From assembly GCA_002496955.1 (NCBI GenBank), contig DALZ01000102.1, positions 1 through 14,609 of the forward strand: a stretch of DNA of 14,609 nt, read 5' to 3'. Below are positions 8,353-13,588 of the stretch, one piece after another; position 1 is the stretch's first letter, and each line of letters opens with the position of its first letter. The notes below the pieces were generated by a model. That model saw nothing but the letters and a program-made list of their open reading frames with translations. It did no database searches and was not told where the DNA came from. Source of the stretch: Euryarchaeota archaeon UBA128 (GTDB lineage Archaea; Thermoplasmatota; Poseidoniia; Poseidoniales; Poseidoniaceae). The position numbers and the translations under genes are program-made.

Positions 8353-8361
8353 AAATTTATT
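8353..8361 (+). promoter_or_regulatory. Putative TATA box of the AcnX gene (leaderless promoter)
   Basis: AAATTTATT is centred 27 nt upstream of the ATG at 8384, the spacing expected if transcription begins at the start codon. No Shine-Dalgarno is present. The box lies between a short inverted pair, AAACCC at 8347-8352 and GGGTTT at 8373-8378. The box also supports 8384 over the in-frame ATG at 8411 as the start. Confidence 0.55.
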
Positions 8362-8383
8362 CACTCTGAAAAGGGTTTAGTTC

Positions 8384-10183
8384 ATGAAAGAGAAGGGTTG
8401 CCCTAGTGTCATGGACTTGCCAAGCAGGCTCGCATCACAACTTGCGGGCGATGAGGGTAAGACCAGACAAAAGGCTGCCAGACTGGTCGTCGATTTGGCT
8501 GAAATAGCTAATGCCGAGGGTTTTATTGAAGTTGATAATGCTCACGTATCAGGGGTTTCAGTAATTACTGGGGGGCACGGATTGCGTCGCTTTCTATCAG
8601 ATTTATCCGACGAGAGTGGTGGCCAAGTCGCAATCACTACGACATTAAACTCAGCAGGCTGTGATAAACAAAAAATGCAGGAAATGGATATCGATTGGCC
8701 GGATTTTTTGGAACAACAATTTGAGATTATCCACGCTTACGAACGTCTTGGTATTGAGGCGACGTTGTCGTGCACGCCCTATGACAGAGGAATTGAAATT
8801 GAATCTGGGGTGGCTTCTTGGGCTGAATCAAACGCCGTATGTTTTTCCAACTCATGGACCTCACTGATCACCAATCGTGAGTCTGGGCTGTCAGCACTAG
8901 CAACAGCGCTGACAGGCTTTGCACCAAAATGGGGATTACATTTGGCGCATAATCGAATGCCAAATATTCTGGTAAACATCGCTTGTGAACTGAATAATCT
9001 TGCTGATTGGTCGATTCTTGGCGATTGGATTGGGAAGCAAGTTAGGCCAGATTGGGATTTGTCTTGGGGTCCAATGCCCTTTATTCGAGGGATGCCAGAT
9101 ACAGTTTCATTTGCCAGTAAAAAAGCGTTGACTGCCGCTGCCGCTAACTATGGTTGCCCGATGCTGTGGGCAGAGGGGCACACAAAGCAGCCACCATTAG
9201 AACAGGACCCAGACGGTGAATGGCTCCCACCAGTCGGTGGCTGGGCAGGTATACTCGAGTTTACCAAAGCAGATTTACTCCAACGTTATCAAGATCTAGC
9301 GCCAAAAGGCCAAGTCGACTTAGTTGTTATTGGCTGTCCTCAAGCAAGCATTGAGGAAATCAGACGTACTGCTGCAGCAGTTCGAAGCCATGCTGAGATG
9401 GGCGAAAAAATACCTGACAATCGTCTTTGGTTGTTTACCAGCGGAGAGAACTATCAGTTGGCTAATGATGATGGGAGTATCGAACTGTTGGAAAGTGCCG
9501 GAGTTGTGATACTCCAAGACACCTGCCCGGAAGTTACCCCCTACAATCGAGAACATTACAATCACTTACTCACTAATTCACTAAAAGCAGAGCATTACCT
9601 AACTAGTGGATTAAATCGAATCCCGACCAGTGTTATGACAATTCAGGATTGTGTGGCTCACGCATTCAGGCCACACCTTTCGGCGGGTGAACGGCCAGTT
9701 ATCAGTGCCAAGGCGCAGCCCCAACATCAGTCATCTAAAACCCATCGTGTGGGTAACTATTCCGCAGAGGGCAACGGCCTATCATCGCAGGGTGATTTTA
9801 CCATTACTGGTAGGGCCTTGTCAACTGATGTGGCCATTACTTACCTAGGTTATGTCAACCGAGATTCTGGGGTCATCGAAGAGACAGGTCATCCATTAGA
9901 TGGGCACGCAATCAAGGATACAATTTTGATTTATCCTAAAGGCTCTGGCTCAACTGTAGCGCCTTATGTTTTGATGGGTCTAATCTACACCGGCAATGGA
10001 CCTAAAGGCATTGTTAATCGTGATATTTGTTCGCTCACCATTCCTGCTTGTTCTCTGTTGGAACTGCCATATGCACACGGTTTCGAGACAGACCCGTGCA
10101 TGGAGGTTAATTCCGGCGACTTAGTTGAGATGCGTAAGGTTGGACAGAAGGTCACAATAACCGTCCTTGAACGAGCTGATTGA
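8384..10183 (+). CDS. Aconitase X fusion protein (DUF521 large + DUF126 small domains), putative phosphomevalonate dehydratase or related dehydratase
   Basis: Characterised AcnX enzymes dehydrate hydroxy acids with an Fe-S cluster: archaeal ones act on 5-phosphomevalonate in the modified mevalonate pathway, bacterial ones on cis-3-hydroxy-L-proline. The large catalytic domain (about 10-425) shows SCTPYDRGIEIESG, WAESNAVCFSNS, TNRESG, GLHLAHNR, IGCPQASIEEI and LQDTCPEVTP. C130, C318 and C381 lie in the conserved motifs and are likely cluster ligands. A linker of about 30 residues leads to the DUF126 swivel domain (about 455-599) with ITYLGYVNRDSGVIEE, GHPLDGHAI, YPKGSGSTVAPYVL and GIVNRDICSL. 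Archaeal phosphomevalonate dehydratases usually have these as two separate subunits, so the single 599-aa chain is unusual. The archaeal context favours phosphomevalonate; the fusion resembles the bacterial proline-type enzymes. The substrate is therefore open. An SDR gene follows after 1 nt. Confidence 0.9.
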   Translation: MKEKGCPSVMDLPSRLASQLAGDEGKTRQKAARLVVDLAEIANAEGFIEVDNAHVSGVSVITGGHGLRRFLSDLSDESGGQVAITTTLNSAGCDKQKMQEMDIDWPDFLEQQFEIIHAYERLGIEATLSCTPYDRGIEIESGVASWAESNAVCFSNSWTSLITNRESGLSALATALTGFAPKWGLHLAHNRMPNILVNIACELNNLADWSILGDWIGKQVRPDWDLSWGPMPFIRGMPDTVSFASKKALTAAAANYGCPMLWAEGHTKQPPLEQDPDGEWLPPVGGWAGILEFTKADLLQRYQDLAPKGQVDLVVIGCPQASIEEIRRTAAAVRSHAEMGEKIPDNRLWLFTSGENYQLANDDGSIELLESAGVVILQDTCPEVTPYNREHYNHLLTNSLKAEHYLTSGLNRIPTSVMTIQDCVAHAFRPHLSAGERPVISAKAQPQHQSSKTHRVGNYSAEGNGLSSQGDFTITGRALSTDVAITYLGYVNRDSGVIEETGHPLDGHAIKDTILIYPKGSGSTVAPYVLMGLIYTGNGPKGIVNRDICSLTIPACSLLELPYAHGFETDPCMEVNSGDLVEMRKVGQKVTITVLERAD

Positions 10184-10184
10184 G

Positions 10185-11144
10185 ATGTCTAGCTTGCGAG
10201 TGTTGGTGACTGGTGGTGCCGGATTTATTGGTTCATCACTATGTGAAGCATTAATCGCAAAAGGCCATACTGTAGTTGCACTTGATTCACTATTTCGCGG
10301 CAGTGAGGAAAATCTAGCGAGTATTACCGACCACGAGAGGTTTGCTTTTTGTCAAGGAGACGTGCGCGATATCGACGCTCTGGACGCATGTGTTGAGTCA
10401 TTAGGTGGCGTAGATTTGATTTATCATCTGGCTGCAGTAAACGGAACAAAATGGTTTCATGAAGCGGCACATTCGGTAATTGACGTCAATATCAATGGAA
10501 CTCTTCGAACCCTCGAACTTGCCATGGCAAACGATGCAAAATACGTCTTTGCATCATCTCCTGAAGCGTTTGGTGAGGCACAATCTCAACCAATAACCGA
10601 TGGTGATGCGATGGTCTTCACCGATCCTAAACTACACCAGCGGCATTCATACGGCGGCAGCAAATACCTTGGCGAAATCGCTTGTCAGCATGCGGCTCGC
10701 GACGGGTTGAATGTGCAAATCGTCCGCCCGTTCAATGCTTATGGGCCAAGGTTATGTGGTGATGATTATGGTCAAGTCATCGGGATGTTCTTCCAGCAGA
10801 TGTTGGAATCTAACTCACTGACTATACACGGTAATGGTAGTCAAACTCGGAGCTTTACTTACATCGAGGACGTTGTCGAGGGATTTGTTGAGGCTGGCTT
10901 GCGTAATCTCGCCACCGGTGGTGTGTTCAACATAGGCTCAACCGAAGAGATAAGTGTCTTAGAATTGGCTAAGAAAATTGCTCATTATGGCAACCAAACT
11001 GAATTGAATTTTAGTGAAGGATATCACGGTGATGTTGCGCGCAGAGTCCCAAATATCGATAATAGTCGGGCCAGTCTTGATTGGCAAAGTACAACCAAAC
11101 TCGATGAGGGATTGGCTCTAATGTGGCAAACATTGTCTATTTAG
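10185..11144 (+). CDS. NAD-dependent epimerase/dehydratase, extended SDR family (nucleotide-sugar enzyme)
   Basis: Extended short-chain dehydrogenase of 319 aa, acting on a nucleotide sugar through a transient NAD-dependent oxidation. The Rossmann motif TGGAGFIG is at 9-16, HLAAV at 81-85 lines the cofactor, VFASSPEAFGE carries the Ser (about 124-125), and the catalytic pair is Y156-x3-K160 in HSYGGSKYLGE. The segments VRPFNAYGPR, GNGSQTRSFTYIEDVV and FNIGSTEEISVLELA are typical of the UDP-glucose 4-epimerase / UDP-glucuronate decarboxylase / dTDP-glucose dehydratase group; the exact reaction cannot be fixed from sequence. The ATG at 10185 was chosen because the Rossmann strand starts directly after it; a TTG at 10167 would overlap the preceding gene. 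It lies 1 nt after the AcnX stop, so it is probably co-transcribed, and it overlaps the convergent operon by 8 bp. A role in surface glycan or glycoprotein synthesis is plausible. Confidence 0.92.
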   Translation: MSSLRVLVTGGAGFIGSSLCEALIAKGHTVVALDSLFRGSEENLASITDHERFAFCQGDVRDIDALDACVESLGGVDLIYHLAAVNGTKWFHEAAHSVIDVNINGTLRTLELAMANDAKYVFASSPEAFGEAQSQPITDGDAMVFTDPKLHQRHSYGGSKYLGEIACQHAARDGLNVQIVRPFNAYGPRLCGDDYGQVIGMFFQQMLESNSLTIHGNGSQTRSFTYIEDVVEGFVEAGLRNLATGGVFNIGSTEEISVLELAKKIAHYGNQTELNFSEGYHGDVARRVPNIDNSRASLDWQSTTKLDEGLALMWQTLSI

Positions 11145-11988
11145 GGCCGTAGTGTTTGTCCACTTTTTTTGACCAACCATCTGGTGCAGCCATGATATTG
11201 TCCATACCATGTTGCGTCAATACGTCGAGACCGGTTTGTGGGATTGATGGGCTTGCAGTCCAAATATGAGTGACTTTCATTATTGCAAGTCTTGCTACCG
11301 CACCAGGCAATTCTCGGTCTTCAACAAATTCTACTTCGATGGCAGCAACGGCTTGCTTAATGAGTAAATCATCAGCGTTACTTGGCGAGATATCAATCAG
11401 GTCCCATTCACTATCCTCAGGGTCAATTGGACTCCCAGCCATGTCAATCCAATCTACAGCCTGTAATGTGCTTGGCATCACGTGAAGAATCGCTTTTCCT
11501 GTCTGGCGCATGTTTAGTAGCGTGCCTCGGTATTCTTTACGCTTGTTTTTGCTGAACGAGGCAATGAACAACGGTGGAGTGTTTGAAACACCCATAACAG
11601 AAGTTAATGGTGCAAGATTTTTCACACCGTTTTGGTCAACGGTTGAGGCCAATATTAGCGGCCTAGGTGAGACTATACCAGCCAGCCATGCCGAGCGCTC
11701 TTTGTGGCCCATGTCCATGATATCTATGCGGACAGCCTCGCTTAGGTCAGGCCTTGGCTGCCTCTCAAACCAAGCGTCCAACTTACCACTGTGGATTTCA
11801 TCGATGGCGTGCTGGGTGAATTCGATATAGGTCTCCCATGCGGGGACTAATTCTTGTTCGCCTCGCTCTTGTTTACGGGTTATTGATGCATTTGCATAAT
11901 CGATGCACTTGCCAAGAAATTCCGCGACCACTGCTTTTCGGTCCATCTCATCCCTGCCTGTAATTATTATGCTATTAGCGCTTGGCAT
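11137..11988 (-). CDS. Flavin-reductase-like FMN-binding split-barrel protein with N-terminal helical extension
   Basis: The 283-aa protein has a flavin-reductase-like domain from about residue 95. SPRPLILASTVDQNG and KNLAPLTSVMGVSNTPPLFIASF are the FMN-binding signature, followed by RGTLLNMRQTGKAILHV. It probably binds FMN and acts as a flavin reductase or partner oxidoreductase; the substrate is unknown. The first 85 residues or so are predicted helical and charged (including KCIDYANASITRKQERGEQE) and are not part of the core family domain, which is usually about 160-200 aa. The ATG at 11988 overlaps the acyltransferase gene by 14 nt; a second in-frame ATG at 11946, preceded by purine-rich AGGCAGGGATGAG, is an alternative that would drop 14 residues. 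It is the last gene of the three-gene minus-strand operon. Its stop lies inside the 3' end of the convergent epimerase gene. Confidence 0.85.
   Translation of the reverse strand: MPSANSIIITGRDEMDRKAVVAEFLGKCIDYANASITRKQERGEQELVPAWETYIEFTQHAIDEIHSGKLDAWFERQPRPDLSEAVRIDIMDMGHKERSAWLAGIVSPRPLILASTVDQNGVKNLAPLTSVMGVSNTPPLFIASFSKNKRKEYRGTLLNMRQTGKAILHVMPSTLQAVDWIDMAGSPIDPEDSEWDLIDISPSNADDLLIKQAVAAIEVEFVEDRELPGAVARLAIMKVTHIWTASPSIPQTGLDVLTQHGMDNIMAAPDGWSKKVDKHYGPK
11164..11170 (+). terminator. Candidate oligo-T terminator after the epimerase gene
   Basis: A run of seven T residues begins 20 nt after the epimerase stop codon. Archaeal RNA polymerase terminates at such U-tracts without a hairpin. 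The run lies inside the 3' end of the convergent gene, where it encodes part of Ser-Lys-Lys on the other strand. Confidence 0.5.
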
Positions 11989-12445
11989 CGTAATCCTGTC
12001 TTGTCATGAGAAACCTTGCTGGATTGCCGGCCCAAACTTCGTTATCTGGCATGGTCTTGGTAAGCACTGCACCTGCTGCCAGCACGGAATTTTTCCCAAC
12101 GTTACAGCCGGGAACCACGGTTGTGCCACCGCCAATCACAGCACCGCTATCAACCATGATTGGCTGCCATAAGTCTCGATTACCAGACGGCGGAAACCGG
12201 TCATTGAGCAAGGTTGCATTGGGCCCAACGAACACATTGTCGCCGAGGATGCATTCATCGGCGATATAGACACAGCCTTGGATTCGACAGTTATCGCCAA
12301 TAGTCACATTTCTGCCGATGTGAGTGAGTGCACCTATCGAACAATCTCTACCGATTACTAGGTTCTCTCCGATTGCGCTGGGCGACCATGCCACGCTATT
12401 ATTGGGTAACGCAATCCTTTCATTGTGGACCGGATTGCTGGACAA
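11975..12445 (-). CDS. Left-handed beta-helix (hexapeptide repeat) acyltransferase, WbpD/WlbB-like sugar N-acetyltransferase
   Basis: The 156-aa protein is almost entirely hexapeptide repeats ([LIV]-G-x4), such as IGRDCSIG, IGDNCRIQG, LGDNVFVGPNA and IGGGTTVVPG, which fold into a trimeric left-handed beta-helix and bind acyl-CoA. The loop LLNDRFPPSGNRD is close to the FxND...PR loop of WbpD/WlbB enzymes that acetylate UDP-2-acetamido-3-amino sugars. The tail VWAGNPARFL is the standard end of such transferases. No ATG exists near the N-terminus; a TTG at 12445 was chosen, preceded by GAGTGAGG about 7 nt upstream as a possible ribosome-binding site. It begins 9 nt after the bcp stop and overlaps the next gene by 14 nt, so the three genes are one operon. 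The sugar substrate is inferred, not proven. Confidence 0.88.
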   Translation of the reverse strand: MSSNPVHNERIALPNNSVAWSPSAIGENLVIGRDCSIGALTHIGRNVTIGDNCRIQGCVYIADECILGDNVFVGPNATLLNDRFPPSGNRDLWQPIMVDSGAVIGGGTTVVPGCNVGKNSVLAAGAVLTKTMPDNEVWAGNPARFLMTRQDYDAKR

Positions 12446-12454
12446 AAAATCGCC

Positions 12455-12937
12455 TCACTCTATTCCTAGGTCTTCAATTATTTTGTCAACATGACCCTTG
12501 GTTCTGACGCCATATCCAACCCACTGCAATATTCCGTCTTTGCCGATGACAAATGTAGATCTGGAGGTTCCCATGTAGGTTTTGCCATACATGCTTTTCT
12601 CTCTCCAAGTTCCGTATATCTGATGCAATGATACATCTTCGTCCATCAGTAGAGGAAAGTTTAGTTCTTGCTTAGCGATGAAGTTATCATGGGATTTTGC
12701 CGAGTCTTTAGAAACACCGAGCACCACATATTCGCCGCGGTTTAGGCGTTGCATTGAGTCTCTGAAGTCACACGCTTGTGTGGTGCAGCCGGATGTGGAG
12801 TCTTTCGGATAGAAGTATAATATTACAGATTTACCCTGATCCAGATATGACTGCAGGGAGTGTTCCTTTCCGGTTGAATCTATGCAGTTAAACATCGGTG
12901 CGGTTTGGCCAATTTCGAGATTTACAGTATCGCTCAT
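12455..12937 (-). CDS. bcp: Thioredoxin-dependent thiol peroxidase, Bcp/PrxQ-type peroxiredoxin
   Basis: Reduces hydrogen peroxide and alkyl hydroperoxides in the cytoplasm using thioredoxin-like donors. Of the 160 residues, YFYPKDSTSGCTTQACDFRD contains the peroxidatic Cys (C51) and, five residues on, the resolving Cys (C56) of the two-Cys PrxQ type. VLGVSKDSAKSHDNF, NFPLLMDED, and TSRSTFVIGKDG (with the conserved Arg) complete the family pattern. Length is normal for the family. The ATG at 12937 is the first gene of the minus-strand operon. It is preceded by an 11-bp palindrome, TGTTGACAACA (12945-12955). The neighbouring flavin-reductase-like gene also fits a redox setting, while the acyltransferase between them does not. 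Confidence 0.95.
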   Translation of the reverse strand: MSDTVNLEIGQTAPMFNCIDSTGKEHSLQSYLDQGKSVILYFYPKDSTSGCTTQACDFRDSMQRLNRGEYVVLGVSKDSAKSHDNFIAKQELNFPLLMDEDVSLHQIYGTWREKSMYGKTYMGTSRSTFVIGKDGILQWVGYGVRTKGHVDKIIEDLGIE

Positions 12938-12944
12938 GGGTTTT

Positions 12945-12955
12945 TGTTGACAACA
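12945..12955. repeat. Short palindrome upstream of bcp
   Basis: TGTTGACAACA reads as TGTTG-A-CAACA, a perfect inverted repeat of 5 bp arms around one base, 8 to 18 nt upstream of the bcp start codon. It could be a regulator site or chance; no clear TATA box for bcp is visible nearby. Confidence 0.3.
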
Positions 12956-13030
12956 CTATTGATGAATTGTTGCATTGACGCATAATTTGGTCAGTTGCGT
13001 TAATTTTCACCATTTTTTGTGTGTAGTTGT

Positions 13031-13086
13031 ATAGGTTTAGAGCCTATGCATGGCGTTTATTTATTATGCATTGATTTTTATGCATT
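13031..13086. promoter_or_regulatory. AT-rich regulatory region with three ATGCAT palindromes and a small hairpin
   Basis: ATGCAT occurs at 13046-13051, 13066-13071 and 13080-13085. The last two are embedded in identical TTATGCATT units (13064-13072 and 13078-13086), spaced 14 bp start to start; the first is 20 bp upstream. Just before them ATAGG (13031-13035) pairs with CCTAT (13043-13047) and overlaps the first motif. The cluster lies between two divergent genes, upstream of the TATA box at 13117. It could be a multi-site operator; the binding protein is unknown. Confidence 0.45.
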
Positions 13087-13116
13087 CCGACTAGACTGAC
13101 AATACTCAACCGATTC

Positions 13117-13124
13117 TTTGAATA
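13117..13124 (+). promoter_or_regulatory. Putative TATA box of the 13148 gene (leaderless promoter)
   Basis: TTTGAATA differs from the archaeal consensus TTTAAATA at one position and is centred 27 nt upstream of the ATG at 13148. No Shine-Dalgarno precedes that ATG. The longer reading from TTG 13118 would start inside this box, so the ATG is preferred. Confidence 0.6.
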
Positions 13125-13147
13125 ACTGCCTTGTACAACACACATCT

Positions 13148-13588
13148 ATGGTAGGGCTACGCTTATCTCGACGAGCCCGTAAATTCCTCAAGAAAATTCA
13201 ACGCGCCCCGGGAAAGTATGAACTGCAAGAAGCGGCGTCATCAATACAAGCAGAGCTCGACAAACGTTCAATATCTTATGACGAGGCTCTAACTCTGGGA
13301 AATATCATACAACATCGTGCTGACCAGTTCGTCGATGACGACACCATTGTTTATGCAATATCGGACCGAGATGCCTATCGCCGAACTCTAGAACTTTACT
13401 TACGGGATGCTTTGCTCAGTAAAACCGAACAGCTGTTGCTCTGGGAGGAACGCCGTCGTTTGGGCATCAGTGACCGTGATCATGAGCGGTTGTTGGAACA
13501 ACTTTTGGCACAGTGGAAAAAACAGGGCAAGCGCGTGAGCATTGATAGTTTTGAAGCACCAAGTGAAGGAGGTGGCGTTTCTGCTTAA
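13148..13588 (+). CDS. Small helical, highly charged cytoplasmic protein of unknown function
   Basis: A 146-aa protein that I do not recognise as a characterised family. It has no signal peptide or membrane segment and looks almost entirely alpha-helical and charged. It starts with a basic segment (GLRLSRRARKFLKKIQR), and the C-terminal half from about residue 77 carries YLRDALLSKTEQLLLWEERR followed by RLGISDRDHERLLEQLL. That pattern (acidic, Leu-Ser-x-x-Glu, Arg-rich helix, LGIS, helix) resembles helical modules such as TerB/SHOCT-like domains, a loose similarity only. The ATG start is supported by a TATA-like box 27 nt upstream; an in-frame TTG at 13118 would add ten residues. Its 3' end overlaps the following secreted-protein gene, so the two are probably translationally coupled. 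It may be a cytoplasmic partner of that exported protein. Confidence 0.8.
   Translation: MVGLRLSRRARKFLKKIQRAPGKYELQEAASSIQAELDKRSISYDEALTLGNIIQHRADQFVDDDTIVYAISDRDAYRRTLELYLRDALLSKTEQLLLWEERRRLGISDRDHERLLEQLLAQWKKQGKRVSIDSFEAPSEGGGVSA
13568..13574 (+). promoter_or_regulatory. Strong Shine-Dalgarno sequence GGAGGTG inside the end of the 13148 gene
   Basis: GGAGGTG is a near-perfect complement to the 16S rRNA tail and is the strongest such site seen in the window. It overlaps the GTG at 13572, too close to serve it. The in-frame codon at usual spacing is CTG 13581, six bases later. GTG 13563 lies just upstream. The site marks the initiation zone of the secreted-protein gene but leaves the exact start open. 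Confidence 0.6.

Noticed and set aside
10167..10184. TTG-initiated extension of the epimerase
   Set aside because: The Rossmann strand begins right after the ATG at 10185; the six extra residues add nothing conserved.
13118..13147. TTG-initiated N-terminal extension of the 146-aa protein
   Set aside because: The TTG falls inside the TATA-like box, and the ATG at 13148 sits at the right leaderless distance from it.
12938..13147. Possible tRNA or small RNA in the AT-rich divergent gap
   Set aside because: No cloverleaf, T-loop GTTCRA motif or long stable stem was found; only short palindromes and promoter-like boxes are visible.
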